Shown here piece by piece: positions 27,742 to 37,709 of a stretch of 64,000 nucleotides of DNA; position 1 is the stretch's first letter, and every line of letters starts with the position of its first letter. The notes under the pieces are model-generated. The model saw only the letters and a program-made list of their open reading frames with translations, was not told the DNA's origin and made no database searches. This stretch comes from Streptomyces sp. C10-9-1 (lineage in GTDB: Bacteria > Actinomycetota > Actinomycetes > Streptomycetales > Streptomycetaceae). Both the position numbers and the translations under genes were made by a program. The stretch lies in contig NZ_JANHKP010000005.1 of the NCBI RefSeq assembly GCF_024497955.1, positions 1 to 64,000 of the forward strand, given 5' to 3'.

Positions 27742-29295
27742 ATGACAGTTCCGACCAGCCCGGCGGCCGGTGACTATCCCGAGCACCGGTGGCGGGCCCT
27801 CACGGGCATCTGCCTGGCGGCGACGCTGGTCTGGCTGGGCTTCGCGGACTTCGCGGTCGCCATCCCGACCATCGCGCGGGAGATTCCGGCCACGCTGCCG
27901 CAGCTGCAGTGGGCGAACAACGCCTTCGGTCTGGCGACGGGTGTGCTCGTCCTGGCGGCCGGGCGCCTGTGCGACGCGTACGGCCAGCGCCGGATGCTGG
28001 AGCTCGGGCTCGTGGGCATGTCGGCCTTCTCGCTCGTCTCTCTGTTCGTTCCGGGGTACACGGGTCTGGTGGTGGGCCGTGGACTGATGGGGGCGGCAGC
28101 GGCGTTCGTGCTCCCGGCCACCCTGTCCCTGATCCCGGCGTTGTTCCCGCCGGCAGAGCAGCCTCGGGCGTTCGGTGCCTGGATGGGAGCGACCTGGTTC
28201 GGGCAGGCGGCCGGGCCGGCCGTGGGCGGGCTGCTCACGGTCCTCCTCGGCTGGCGGTCGATCTTCTGGATCACGGTTCCGCTGGGGCTGGCTGCGCTGT
28301 GGCTGGTGCGGCGGAACGTGCTCGAGGTGCGGGACGCCGAGGCCTCCCGGCGGGTGGACGTCCCCGGGGTGCTGACCAGCGGGGTGGCCTTCTTCCTGCT
28401 CATCTACGGCTGCACGCTGGGGCAGGAGCGCGGGTTCGACGACCCGCTGGTCCTGGCGATGCTCGGTGCGGCAGTGGTCCTCGGTACGGCGTTCGTCCTC
28501 ATCCAGAGGCGGGTGGCCGAGCCGCTGCTCGACCTCGTGCTGTTCTCCTATCCCTCGTTCCGGGGCTCGCTGCTGGCGAACACGACGATGAACGCGGTGT
28601 TCGCCGGTGTCGTCTTCCTGCTGGCCGTCTACTTCCAGGACGTGGCGGGCTACTCGGTGTTCGCCACGGGGCTGCTCCTGCTGCCGGCCAGCGCGACGGT
28701 CCTGCTGTTCATCCCGGTGGGCGGCATGTTCGAATCCCGGTACGGTCCGCGGCTCCCCGTCGCGACGGGGCTGGTGTGCCTGGGGGCGGGGGCGTTGGTG
28801 GCGGGCCAGGTCGCGCACGGTGCGGGGTTCGGTGTCGTCGTCACGGGCCAGGTGCTGGCGGGCATGGGCCTGGGGGTGCTGTCCGTCCCGATGTCGCGTG
28901 CCCTGGTCGCGGGGCCTCCGATCCGGCTCGCGGGCACGGCGTCGGGGGTGTTCAAGGAATCCAGCATGATCGGGAGCGCCCTGGGCGTAGCGGTGTTCTC
29001 CGTGGCGCAGCGCCTGTTCGAGGACGACACGGCCGTGGACACCGCCCGCGGGCAGGGCCTGTCCGAGGCGGACTCCGAGAAGCTCGCGAACGCCGTCACC
29101 GACTCCGCCGCTGCGGACGCGTTGCTGTCGGGGGTCTCCGCGGCGACGCGGGAAACCATCCGGACCGTTCTGCGCGACGTGCAGGAAACGGGGACCGGGG
29201 ATGCGATCCGGGTGGCCGGGCTGGTGGCCGTCGCCGCCGGGCTGGCTCTCCCGCTGGTCTGGCGCCCCTACCGGCGGCACAGCACCCCGTCCTGA
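27742..29295 (+). CDS. MFS multidrug exporter, DHA2 (EmrB/QacA) type
   Basis: 517 aa with about 14 hydrophobic helices. Motif A-like loop 'GRLCDAYGQRRMLELGL' follows TM2, and motif C-like Gly-rich 'GQAAGPAVGGLLTVLLGWRS' is in TM5. The extracytoplasmic loop near the C-terminus ('LSEADSEKLANAVTDSAAAD') is typical of the 14-TM drug:H+ antiporters. ATG start with GGGAG eight bases upstream. Expected to expel hydrophobic drugs or a secondary metabolite; substrate unknown. No regulator is next to it. Confidence 0.93.
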   Translation: MTVPTSPAAGDYPEHRWRALTGICLAATLVWLGFADFAVAIPTIAREIPATLPQLQWANNAFGLATGVLVLAAGRLCDAYGQRRMLELGLVGMSAFSLVSLFVPGYTGLVVGRGLMGAAAAFVLPATLSLIPALFPPAEQPRAFGAWMGATWFGQAAGPAVGGLLTVLLGWRSIFWITVPLGLAALWLVRRNVLEVRDAEASRRVDVPGVLTSGVAFFLLIYGCTLGQERGFDDPLVLAMLGAAVVLGTAFVLIQRRVAEPLLDLVLFSYPSFRGSLLANTTMNAVFAGVVFLLAVYFQDVAGYSVFATGLLLLPASATVLLFIPVGGMFESRYGPRLPVATGLVCLGAGALVAGQVAHGAGFGVVVTGQVLAGMGLGVLSVPMSRALVAGPPIRLAGTASGVFKESSMIGSALGVAVFSVAQRLFEDDTAVDTARGQGLSEADSEKLANAVTDSAAADALLSGVSAATRETIRTVLRDVQETGTGDAIRVAGLVAVAAGLALPLVWRPYRRHSTPS

Positions 29296-29483
29296 CGGGA
29301 GCACCCCGCGCGCCTCCGGGCCCCGCGTCCGGACGTGTCCGCCCCGCCCCGGACGGCGTGGCGAGCAGGGCCCGGGGGCGGACCGCCTCGTCGACCGAGC
29401 GCCGGCAGCGACCCGCACCACCGCAATCTGTTCATCAGTCCGACCGGTCGGTATGATCGGCGCCCCGTCAGGTCACCGAAGGG

Positions 29484-30635
29484 ATGTTCGGCATGGACGC
29501 GGTGTACGGCACCTGCGCGGACCGCTTCGCCGCGGTCCGTTCGGCCTTCGAGGAGAACTTCCGCGTCGCGGGCGAGGTGGGCGCCGCCGTGGCCGTGTCG
29601 GTGGACGGCGTGGTCGCCGTGGACCTGTGGGGCGGCTGGACGGACGCCGCCCGCACCCGGCCGTGGCAGCGCGACACCCTGGTGAACGTCTGGTCCACCA
29701 CCAAAGGGGTCACCGCTCTCGTCGCCCATCTGCTCGTGGAGGCCGGCCGGTTGGACCTGGACGCCCCGGTGGCGCACTACTGGCCGGAGTTCGCCGCGGC
29801 CGGCAAGGAGAAGGTGCTGGTGCGCCACCTCCTCTCGCACCGCTCCGGGCTGTGCGGCCTGCGGGACCCCCTCACGGTGGAGGACCTGTACGACCGGGAG
29901 TCGACGACCGGTCGACTGGCCGCCGCCGAGCCCTGGTGGGAGCCGGGCACCCGCTCCGGCTACCACGCGCTCACCTACGGCTTCCTGGTCGGCGAGGTGG
30001 TACGCCGGGTGACCGGCCTGAGCACCGGCAGGTGGCTGGCCGACCACGTCACCGGCCCCCGCGGCATCGACTTCGCGATCGGCCTGTCCGCGACGCAGGA
30101 CCACCGGGTGGCCGAGCTCCTCCCCCTCCCCACGGAGGCCGGCACCCCCGTGGAGCAGCCGCCTCCCGGGGCGCCGCATCCGGCCGCCCTGGCGGCGCTG
30201 GCCAATCCCCTCGTCGGGCCGAGTGAGGCGAACTCCGCCGCCTGGCGCCGCGCGGACCTGCCCGCCGCCAACGGCCACGGCACGGCGCGGGCCGTGGCAG
30301 CGCTGTACGGGATGCTGGCCGGGGGCCCCGGCGGCCTGTCGGGGGAATCCGTCGAGCGGGTCCGCGAGGGCCAGGGAGCCGGCACCGACCTCGTCCTGGG
30401 GCCCGTCACGGGGCCGGGGACCGAGTGCGGCCTCGGCTGCTGGCTGAGCGGAGACCGGGGCTGGTACGGCCCGAACCCGCGCGCATTCGGCCACGACGGC
30501 CTCGGCGGTTCCTTCGGCCTCGCCGACCCGGAAGCGGGCGTCGGCGTCGGCTACGTGATGAACGGCATGGGCACCCGCCTCGTCGACGACTTCCGCAAGC
30601 GGGCACTGGTGGACGCGGTGTACGCGAGCCTGTGA
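29484..30635 (+). CDS. Serine hydrolase of class C beta-lactamase / esterase fold
   Basis: 383 aa without a signal peptide, hence cytoplasmic. The SxxK nucleophile motif is Ser71-Thr-Thr-Lys74 in 'NVWSTTKGVTALVAHLL'. The second-motif Tyr is Tyr160 in 'GTRSGYHALTYGFLVGEV'. A C-terminal 'FGHDGLGGSFGLADPEAGVG' supplies the HxG third motif. This family (EstB/LACTB-like) usually hydrolyses esters or D-amino peptides rather than beta-lactams. Monocistronic, 188 bases after the MFS exporter on the same strand. Confidence 0.93.
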   Translation: MFGMDAVYGTCADRFAAVRSAFEENFRVAGEVGAAVAVSVDGVVAVDLWGGWTDAARTRPWQRDTLVNVWSTTKGVTALVAHLLVEAGRLDLDAPVAHYWPEFAAAGKEKVLVRHLLSHRSGLCGLRDPLTVEDLYDRESTTGRLAAAEPWWEPGTRSGYHALTYGFLVGEVVRRVTGLSTGRWLADHVTGPRGIDFAIGLSATQDHRVAELLPLPTEAGTPVEQPPPGAPHPAALAALANPLVGPSEANSAAWRRADLPAANGHGTARAVAALYGMLAGGPGGLSGESVERVREGQGAGTDLVLGPVTGPGTECGLGCWLSGDRGWYGPNPRAFGHDGLGGSFGLADPEAGVGVGYVMNGMGTRLVDDFRKRALVDAVYASL

Positions 30636-31109
30636 GGGGGAGACGGCGGGGGCACGCCCTCGGTGCTGCCGGTGAGGGCCCGCCCCAGGATCCTCGGCCC
30701 CGAAGGAGCGCCCCGCGGCCCCCCTCCACGCCCCCGTAGCACCGGGCCGTTCGGCCGCCGGGTGCACAGGGGCCGCCGGCCGGGCCCGGCCGGCGGAACC
30801 CGAGTGCGGCCCGACGCCGACGACTCCCGCGGGCACGTTCCGCGGCCACCGAGGGGCGGCCGACAGTGCGGCCGTAAACACACCTGTACACCACACTGAA
30901 ATCGTGCTGCCATGTTCATGTCAGATTGCTCTGTGTGGCTGCTCCCCCGTGGTGTGCCACGAGACGCGGCGGATGCCGTGCCTCCCCGGCAGCACGGCGA
31001 GCTGCGCACCGGGCGTGCGGACCTCGCCCGGCATCCCCATCGGCCGGAGAAGGGCCAGCGGACGCAGCCGGTCCGCGCGGGGTCCACCCCCACCCCCCGA
31101 GGAGAAGCC
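30636..31109. other. Intergenic region with promoter of the next gene
   Basis: No gene seen. An AT-richer patch at 30,870-30,950 likely holds the promoter of the secreted protein that follows. Confidence 0.4.
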
Positions 31110-31751
31110 ATGGGACTCAGATCCGCGCTCTCACGTGTGCCGGCCACGGCGGCAGGCGCCCTGGCGCTGGCAGGACTGGCGGCCGCGCCCGCTTCGGCCG
31201 CCGGCACGGTCGTCGGCCTGGACTGCCGGGCCAAGCCCCCCGTCGGCTCTGCCCAGACCTTCGACCTCGACGCCGAGGTCGAAGCCACCGCTCCGGCGTC
31301 CGTCGCCTCCGGCGACTCCTTCACCATCACCCTGGCGACCCAGCAGATGACCGTGCCGGGCTCCGTAGGCGGCTACACGGTCAAGTCGCTGAAGAACATC
31401 AAGCTCACAGCGCCCGTCCCGGAGAACGCCGCGCTGAACGGTGTGACCCTCTCCGGGGGTTCCGGCACCGGTCCGGGCGAACCCACCGTCTCCGTCGGCG
31501 GCGGCACCATCGTCCTGACCGTGCCCGGCCCGATCAACGGCGGCGCCGACTTCACCCTGCCCGCCCTGACGCTGGACCTCACGGCCGGCCCCTCCGGCGG
31601 CACCGTCGAGACGCGACTCTCCGGGACCGGCTACGACGACCCCGGGCTGACCTTCACCGCGCGCGTGCCGATCCTCTTCGTCACCGTCAACGTCCCCACC
31701 TCCTGCTACCCGTCCCCCAACCCGGTACTCAGCTCCACGTCCATCACCTGA
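31110..31751 (+). CDS. Secreted protein of a Streptomyces 'cyclase-like' hypothetical family
   Basis: 213 aa; ATG preceded by GAGGAG. Signal peptide 'TAAGALALAGLAAAPASA'. The mature part is all-beta with repeated Gly/Ser/Thr strands: 'TVVGLDCRAKPPVG', 'TVPGSVGGYTVKSLKNIKLT', 'GTIVLTVPGPINGGADFTLP' and the conserved end 'NVPTSCYPSPNPVLSSTSI'. Two cysteines, one near each end, could form a disulphide. Relatives are abundant in Streptomyces and some are labelled cyclase or dehydratase without evidence. Function unknown. Confidence 0.82.
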   Translation: MGLRSALSRVPATAAGALALAGLAAAPASAAGTVVGLDCRAKPPVGSAQTFDLDAEVEATAPASVASGDSFTITLATQQMTVPGSVGGYTVKSLKNIKLTAPVPENAALNGVTLSGGSGTGPGEPTVSVGGGTIVLTVPGPINGGADFTLPALTLDLTAGPSGGTVETRLSGTGYDDPGLTFTARVPILFVTVNVPTSCYPSPNPVLSSTSIT

Positions 31752-31835
31752 CACCGGCCGCCACGACGAACTCCGGCACGCGGGCCACGGCGCGCCGAGG
31801 GCCCCCGCGGCTGCCGGCCCCACCGCGCCACCCCG

Positions 31836-31861
31836 CCCGGACCGCCCCCCGGCGGTCCGGG
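31836..31861. terminator. Strong hairpin between convergent genes
   Basis: CCCGGACCGCC, a four-C loop, and the exact complement GGCGGTCCGGG. It lies 85 bases past the secreted-protein stop in a 440-base convergent gap (31,752-32,190) that otherwise holds no gene. Confidence 0.7.
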
Positions 31862-32190
31862 CACCCTGCCCCGACGACGGACACCGCGCCGGGTCGCCCG
31901 CGGCGGCCACCCCGTCGAACGGCCCGTCCTCACCGGCCGGTTCGAAGCCACACGCGAGACGCTTCAGCGCCGGTGGGCAGCCGGGCGGCCGCGACGCACT
32001 ACCGCAGGGGCGGGGCGCTGCCCCCGCCACACACGGCGGTCGGTGCATCCTCAGGTGTGACGAGGCACGATCACCTGCTGCTCCGGCATCTCCCGGATGG
32101 TCGAGGAGCGGCCCCGGAGCGGTCGGCAGCACGCGCGCAGGCCGACGGCACGGGCGGCGCCTCCCCCGAGCGACGGCCGCCCGCACGCCG

Positions 32191-33843
32191 TCAGCGCACC
32201 GGCCGGTCGACCCGCTCGACCCGCTGGGTGCCCGTGCGGGTCCGGTAGGAGCGGAGCCAGGCGGCCGTCGCGTCGGCCCTGGTCCGGTCGGACAGGACGT
32301 AGTAGTCCATCTGTGACCGTTCGGCCGTCACATCGAGGATCCCGTACCCGTGGCCGTCCAGGTCGGCCCACTTCACATGGCGGTTGGCCAGCTTGATGGC
32401 GGAGCTCGCGACCCGCGAGACCGTGCCGGGGGCCACGCGCAGGACGTCGTCCAGGTTCTCGGTGGTCACCGAGGCCACCACGAACTCGGTGGCGGCCGAC
32501 GGGGAGAACGGGTAGGTCGCCGCCTGCACCGGAACGTCGTTGGCCCAGGCCGTGTGGATGTCGCCGGTGAGGAAGACGGTGTTCGCCACGCCCCGGCGGG
32601 TCAGGTGGTCAAGGAGTTCCCTCCGGTCGTCCGTGTAGCCGTCCCACTGGTCCACGTTGACCGCGAGACCTTCGCGGGGAAGGCCCAGCACCTCCATGAG
32701 GGGCCGGAGCAGATGGGCCGGGAGCGAGCCGAAGGCCACCGGGGAGATCATCACCGAGGTGCCCACCAGCTTCCAGGTGGCGTCCGAGGACGCCAGGCCC
32801 GCCTTCAGCCAGTCGAGCTGGGCCCGGCCGGTGATGGTGCGGTCCGGGTCGTCGACCTTCCCGCTGCCGACGCCGACCTGCTGGGAGCGGAAGGAGCGCA
32901 GGTCCAGCAGGTGCAGGTCGGCCAGGCGGCCGAAGCGCAGGCGGCGGTAGACGGTGCCCTCGGTGGAGGTGCGTACGGGCATCCACTCGAAGTAGGCCCG
33001 CTTGGCGGCCGCAGCGCGGTCGGCGTAGTCGCCCTCGGCTCCGGGGGTGTGGTTCTCCGCCCCTCCCGACCAGTTGTTGTTCGCGATCTCGTGGTCGTCC
33101 CAGATGGCGATGACCGGGTGGGCGGCGTGCAGCGCCTGGAGGTCGGAGTCGGTCTTGTAGGTCGCGTGCCGGAGCCGGTAGTCGGCGAGCGTGAGGATCT
33201 CGTGCCGGGGCTCGTGCCGCCGTACCACGTACCTCTCGGCAGGCAGGTGGCCCGTCCCGTACTCGTAGATGTAGTCACCGAGGTGGACGACGGCGTCCAG
33301 GTCGGCGCGGGCGGCCAGGTGCCGGTAGGCGGCGAAGTGGCCGGACTCCCAGTTGGCGCAGGAGACCACGCCGAAGCGGATGCCGGGAGCGGAGGAGTCG
33401 GGGGCGGGGGCGGTGCGGGTGCGGCCCACGGGGGAGACCGCGGTGCCGGAGGTGAACCGGTAGTGGTAGGCGGTGGCCGGCCTGAGGCCCCGTACGTCCG
33501 CCTTGACGGTGTGGTCGTCGGCGGCCGTCGTGGTGGTCCGGCCCCGGGCGACGACGCGGGTGAACCCCTTGTCCTCCGCCACCTCCCAGTCCACGTCGGT
33601 GTCCGGGCCGCTGCCGGAACCGGGCACGGAGTCCGGGGTCGGGGTGACCCGGGTCCACAGGAGCACGCCGTCGGGAAGCGGGTCCCCGGAGGCGACGCCG
33701 TGGAGGAACACCGCGGCCGGTTCGGCTGCGAGGGCGGGGAAGGCCGACGTGGTGCCGGTCATGGCGGACCCGGCGATCGCCGTACCGGCGGCGGCCTTGA
33801 CGACAGTCCGGCGACTCGTGGAGGTGCTGGCTCTGTTGGTCAC
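32191..33843 (-). CDS. phoD: PhoD-like alkaline phosphatase, Tat-exported
   Basis: 550 aa. The twin-arginine signal '[17 protein letters not shown]' directs folded export. A PhoD N-terminal beta domain precedes the metallophosphatase core: 'GVVSCANWE' (the Cys metal ligand of PhoD), 'LGDYIYEYG', '[14 protein letters not shown]' and '[15 protein letters not shown]'. It hydrolyses phosphate mono- and diesters outside the cell using Ca/Fe. Start GTG at 33843 gives a compact Tat signal. In Streptomyces such genes are usually PhoP-controlled; I could not delineate PHO boxes upstream with confidence. Confidence 0.94.
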   Translation of the reverse strand: MTNRASTSTSRRTVVKAAAGTAIAGSAMTGTTSAFPALAAEPAAVFLHGVASGDPLPDGVLLWTRVTPTPDSVPGSGSGPDTDVDWEVAEDKGFTRVVARGRTTTTAADDHTVKADVRGLRPATAYHYRFTSGTAVSPVGRTRTAPAPDSSAPGIRFGVVSCANWESGHFAAYRHLAARADLDAVVHLGDYIYEYGTGHLPAERYVVRRHEPRHEILTLADYRLRHATYKTDSDLQALHAAHPVIAIWDDHEIANNNWSGGAENHTPGAEGDYADRAAAAKRAYFEWMPVRTSTEGTVYRRLRFGRLADLHLLDLRSFRSQQVGVGSGKVDDPDRTITGRAQLDWLKAGLASSDATWKLVGTSVMISPVAFGSLPAHLLRPLMEVLGLPREGLAVNVDQWDGYTDDRRELLDHLTRRGVANTVFLTGDIHTAWANDVPVQAATYPFSPSAATEFVVASVTTENLDDVLRVAPGTVSRVASSAIKLANRHVKWADLDGHGYGILDVTAERSQMDYYVLSDRTRADATAAWLRSYRTRTGTQRVERVDRPVR

Positions 33844-34381
33844 GTCCGGGGAGGCTACTGACTGGTCATGCCAACCGTTAGGCGGTTTTCGGCGAGTTCG
33901 CGCTCCCGGCGCGCGGCGCCGCACACCGTGGCGCGGGCACAGCCAGCCTCAGGGAGCACACGGACCACGCACGGCCGGGGGCCATGGGTCGCGAGGTCCC
34001 CCAGGGGCGGCCAGACGCCCGCTACCCGGGGGCGCGAGCACCGCGCGCGGGACGGGGCCGGCCTCGGCCGCCCTGGGCATGACCGGCGCCTGGGCGTCCC
34101 GGCTCCGGCCCGTCATCGAGCCGAGGGACAGCGCATGGCGCCGGGGGCGCCGGACGGACCCGGCGGGGGCCGGTCCGCAGCCGGTGGAGGTGTGCGTGCC
34201 TGCCCCGTCCGCCCCGGCCCTGCGTCCCTCTCCCGGCGGGGAGACGGGCACCGCCGGTCACGGGCTGCCACCGGTGGCCGCAGGCGCGCGGGGGCGGCGT
34301 CATGCGGCCTTGCGCGAGCCGGGGAACTCGTGTCAGGAGCACGGGTGCCGCCGGTCGCGCGCCGTCCGCCGCCGGTGTCCC
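33844..34381. other. Gene-free stretch of about 540 bases
   Basis: Upstream region of phoD and downstream region of the MAB_1171c-type gene. No gene recognised; the frames seen are shadows. The phoD promoter should lie in 33,845-33,950. Confidence 0.45.
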
Positions 34382-35626
34382 TCACGGGGTGCGGCTCACA
34401 TGGCGGCACGCGCAGGCACGGGCGTACGCCACGGCCGGGGAGCAGGTCAGCTCCCTGGCGACGCGGGTGAGCCAGGCGGCCTCCGCATCCAGCGAGTCGC
34501 GCACGGCCTCCGGGCACGGGGTGGGCGGGGTGCCGATGGCCTCCCCGGTACGCCCGTCGGCGGCTGGGCCACCGCCTCGGGCCCCTGCGCACTCCAGGGC
34601 GACGGCGATGGCGGCGGCCTCGACGACGGCCGGCCGCCGCGGCCCGGGCACGGGGTGGCGGTCGAGCGCCTCGGCGGTCCAGCGGGCCGTCCGGGGGTGG
34701 AGGTAGGGGCGCAGCGCCAGGTAGCCGTCCCGGATCTCGATGACCCTGCGGTAGCGGGCGAACTCCACCCCCCGCCCCCGGCCCGCGAGAACGGCGTCGT
34801 CCGGCAGCACCGCGCGCAGAGCCGACCACAGCGGACGCAGCATCAGATGCTCCTGGCAGGCGCGCAGCCACCGCAGAGCGCGTGCGGTCAGCGGTTGCCA
34901 GCGGGCGGCCGTGGCCCCCATGCCTCCGAGGAGCAGGCAGCAGCTGCTGAGCACGACGGCCACCGGGTCCTGTCCGGCGCTCTGGCGTCCCCGGGTGAGC
35001 ATGCCGGCGACCGAGGTGAAACCCCACAGGGCCCACAGCAGTCCGACGAGGCCGCCGGCGAGGACCAGCCGCAGTCCGGTGCGCAGCACTCCGCGACCCA
35101 GCCCCCGCGCGTGGCGGTGGACGACGAGGACGAACACGCCCAGGCACCACAGGCTGTACAGCGTGAAGACGCTGTCGAAGGCGGCCACCGCCAGCCGCCC
35201 GGAGCCCCGGGCGCTCACATACCCCTGCGCGGACCGCGCCCGCCCCAGGAGGAACGCGACCGTGCACAGGACCAGTGCGGCCGCGGTGAGGCGGAGGTGC
35301 CACCGGCGGGTACGGTGCCGGGTCCAGGAGGGCGCCGGGCCGGGGAGCTCCAGGGCGAAGACGGTGAGGACCAGGAAGCAGAGCGCCACCATCTCCAGTT
35401 CGCGTCCCAGGAGGTAGACCAGGACGCCGGGCCAGGCGGGCGGGAGCTGCGCGAGCGCTTCACGCGTCGGCGGAGCGAGCAGCGCCGTGGCCGCGCCCAT
35501 GGCGAGAGCGAACAGGCACAGGGCCCGTGCGGCGGCCGGCGAGGCGGACGTTCGGCACTGCCGGAACTCGTACGCGGCCACCATGAGAGCGAGGGCCGTG
35601 GGCAGGTAGGCCGGAACACCGCTCAC
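34382..35626 (-). CDS. MAB_1171c-type putative transporter (DUF6545-like)
   Basis: 414 aa with about seven N-terminal transmembrane helices (residues about 5-260) and a soluble C-terminal helical part beginning 'ACQEHLMLRPLWSALRAVLP', with 'FARYRRVIEIRDGYLALRPY' characteristic of the family. GTG start lies 12 bases after the ImmA-like gene's stop on the same strand. These two genes usually travel together, often with an XRE regulator; an XRE gene of the matching type lies at 49,625. Transport has been assumed from topology only. Confidence 0.82.
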   Translation of the reverse strand: MSGVPAYLPTALALMVAAYEFRQCRTSASPAAARALCLFALAMGAATALLAPPTREALAQLPPAWPGVLVYLLGRELEMVALCFLVLTVFALELPGPAPSWTRHRTRRWHLRLTAAALVLCTVAFLLGRARSAQGYVSARGSGRLAVAAFDSVFTLYSLWCLGVFVLVVHRHARGLGRGVLRTGLRLVLAGGLVGLLWALWGFTSVAGMLTRGRQSAGQDPVAVVLSSCCLLLGGMGATAARWQPLTARALRWLRACQEHLMLRPLWSALRAVLPDDAVLAGRGRGVEFARYRRVIEIRDGYLALRPYLHPRTARWTAEALDRHPVPGPRRPAVVEAAAIAVALECAGARGGGPAADGRTGEAIGTPPTPCPEAVRDSLDAEAAWLTRVARELTCSPAVAYARACACRHVSRTP

Positions 35627-35638
35627 CCGGTCGTCCGC

Positions 35639-36172
35639 TCAGCCACGGTCACGCAGGCCCACGACGCCGCCGACGAGCGGGCCCGCAGCGCTCCCCCCGG
35701 ACACCGGCGGCGGCAGCGCCGCATCCTTGCGCAACGCCCGGTGGCGCAGCAGAGAGGCCAGCAACTCGGCCTCACGCTCCGCCGGTTCGGGGAACGCCGT
35801 GCGCCCGAGGACACGACGCACGAGGTGCGGGGAGAGATGGCCGACCAGCGCCCGCGGCACCGCCGGATCCCCGCCCGCCACCCGGTCGTGCCCGAGAAGC
35901 AGGTGCGCCGCCTCGTGCAGCAGGATGTGCTCCCGGTGCAGGGCGGTGGTCTGCCGGGTGTGCAGGATGTAGTCGGCGCTGTCCGTGGTCACCAGCACTC
36001 CGCACGGGCCGGTGGACGGAAGGTCGACGGGCAGGACCGTGATGGGACGCCCGCGCCGTTCGGCCAGCGAGGCGATGAACCGTGTGGCGTCGAACGGCGT
36101 CGGGACGGCGAGACCGTCCACGATCCGCCCCGCGCGCCGCCACATCCGCCTGTCCGGCCGACCGAGCAGCAC
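35639..36172 (-). CDS. ImmA/IrrE-type metallopeptidase-like protein
   Basis: 177 aa from GTG 36172, chosen because GAGAGGAG lies eight bases upstream (earlier in-frame starts give an Arg/Pro-rich extension). The zinc motif HExxH is His86-Glu-Ala-Ala-His90 in 'EHILLHEAAHLLLGH'. An N-terminal domain reads 'TPFDATRFIASLAERRGRPI'. Family members cleave or displace XRE-type repressors. Precedes the MAB_1171c gene by 12 bases, an operon pair. Confidence 0.8.
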   Translation of the reverse strand: MLLGRPDRRMWRRAGRIVDGLAVPTPFDATRFIASLAERRGRPITVLPVDLPSTGPCGVLVTTDSADYILHTRQTTALHREHILLHEAAHLLLGHDRVAGGDPAVPRALVGHLSPHLVRRVLGRTAFPEPAEREAELLASLLRHRALRKDAALPPPVSGGSAAGPLVGGVVGLRDRG

Positions 36173-36422
36173 GGCACACTCCTCTCGATCCGGGCCACGC
36201 GGCAGGACGGAGCCCGACCGCAGGCCAGGGACGGGGCGGCACCCCGGCACGGCCACCACGCGACGGGCGGCGGGACGCACGGCACGAGCGTAACGACCGC
36301 TCCCACCGCAGGCGAGGGCGCCGACGGGGGCCGGCGAGCGGACCCGTCGGGTTTCGGCCGGGTGGGTGACCTTGTGCGGTGGCGGGCGGTAGGGGCCGTC
36401 CGGGCGTTGCGCAGGGGTGCGG

Positions 36423-37691
36423 TCAGCCGGTGGAGGCGGCCTCCGCGGGACTCTCCGCCTCGGGGGGCCGGGCGGAGCGCAGCCGCCGCGCCGCCCGGAC
36501 GGCCGGCGGAATGGCGACGGCGACGACGCCCAGCCGGGCGAGGTTCAGGGCCCACAGGGCCGGGTGGACGCCGATCCACTGCCCCAGCAGGCCGCCGCCC
36601 AGGGCACCCAGGACGTTGGCCGCCGCGACGAGGACCTGTACGGCGGCCATGGCGCGCCCGAGTTCGTCCTCCGGCACGTCGGCGGTGAGCACCGAGCCCA
36701 GCCCGACGTTGGCGATGGCCCCGAAGAAGACCGGAAGGGAGATGCCGAGCGCGGCGACGGAGGCCGCCAGGGGGAGGGGGCCGACGGCCATCGGGAGCAG
36801 AAGGGCGCTGCAGGCGGCCAGGGCGAAGCTGAGCGCCGTCACGCGGCGGGCGTCGCTGCCGGGGCGGAGCACGCGCCCGGCGACGAAGGACCCGGCCATC
36901 CCGGTGACGCCCGAGAGGGCGAACACCAGGCCGTAGGCGGATTCGGGCAGTCCCACGCCGCGCAGCAGGAAGATGCCGGTGAGTGCGGTGACGCCCGAGA
37001 GGCAGACGGCGGAGGAGAGCAGGAACGTCAGCAGCGCGCGGTGGTAGGTGTGGCCGACGAAGAACCGCAGCCCCGCCGTGGCGCCCCGGGAGCGGTCGCC
37101 GGGCGTCCTCGTCTTCGCCGAGGAGCGGTCGGCGCTGCGCATGGCCAGCAGTGCGGTGGCGCTCAGGAGGTAGCTGGCGGCGTCGACGGCCAGGGCCGCC
37201 GCGCCGCCGAAGAGGGCCACGGCCGGTCCGGCCAGGGAGCGGCCGACCAGGGAGGCGCCGAACTGCCCGGCCTGGAGCCGGGCCCGCGCCGGTCCGACGC
37301 CGTCGGCACTGACCAGTGCGCGCAGGTGCACGAAGTAGAGGGAGCCGGCCATGCTGCCCAGGGCGGCCCGCACGGCGCTGAGGCAGGCGAGCCAGACGAG
37401 GGTGACGGAGCCGGCGGCCAGCCCGAGCGCGACGGTGCCCACGGCCAGGGCGGAGGCGGTGTCGAGCGCCACGAGCACCCTGCGGGGGCGGGTGACGCGG
37501 TCGGCGAGGGCGCCGAGGGGCAGCCCGAGCAGGAGCACGGGCAGCATGCCGGCCGCGCTGAGGAGGCCGGCCTCGGCGGCCGTGGCGTCCAGTTGGACGA
37601 CGGCGATGAGGGGGAAGGCGACGGCGGTGAAGAACGAGCCGAAGGCGGAGGTGGTCTGCCCCCACCAGTACAGGGTGAGATCGCGGCGCAC
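36423..37691 (-). CDS. MFS transporter of the lanthipeptide operon
   Basis: 422 aa, about 12 transmembrane helices; the cytoplasmic loop between TM2 and TM3 is 'GALADRVTRPRRVLV'. Belongs to the MFS_3/enterobactin-exporter-like group. GTG start with GGAGGACC seven bases upstream, only 18 bases after the LanKC stop, so the two are co-transcribed. Class III lanthipeptides are usually exported by ABC transporters, and none is visible here, so this MFS protein is the best candidate exporter (inferred). Confidence 0.9.
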   Translation of the reverse strand: MRRDLTLYWWGQTTSAFGSFFTAVAFPLIAVVQLDATAAEAGLLSAAGMLPVLLLGLPLGALADRVTRPRRVLVALDTASALAVGTVALGLAAGSVTLVWLACLSAVRAALGSMAGSLYFVHLRALVSADGVGPARARLQAGQFGASLVGRSLAGPAVALFGGAAALAVDAASYLLSATALLAMRSADRSSAKTRTPGDRSRGATAGLRFFVGHTYHRALLTFLLSSAVCLSGVTALTGIFLLRGVGLPESAYGLVFALSGVTGMAGSFVAGRVLRPGSDARRVTALSFALAACSALLLPMAVGPLPLAASVAALGISLPVFFGAIANVGLGSVLTADVPEDELGRAMAAVQVLVAAANVLGALGGGLLGQWIGVHPALWALNLARLGVVAVAIPPAVRAARRLRSARPPEAESPAEAASTG

Positions 37692-37709
37692 GGCGGTCCT
37701 CCGGAGGGC

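Noticed and set aside
33473..36688. A 1,071-aa plus-strand open frame
   Set aside because: Complement of phoD, MAB_1171c and ImmA-like genes; no coding features of its own.
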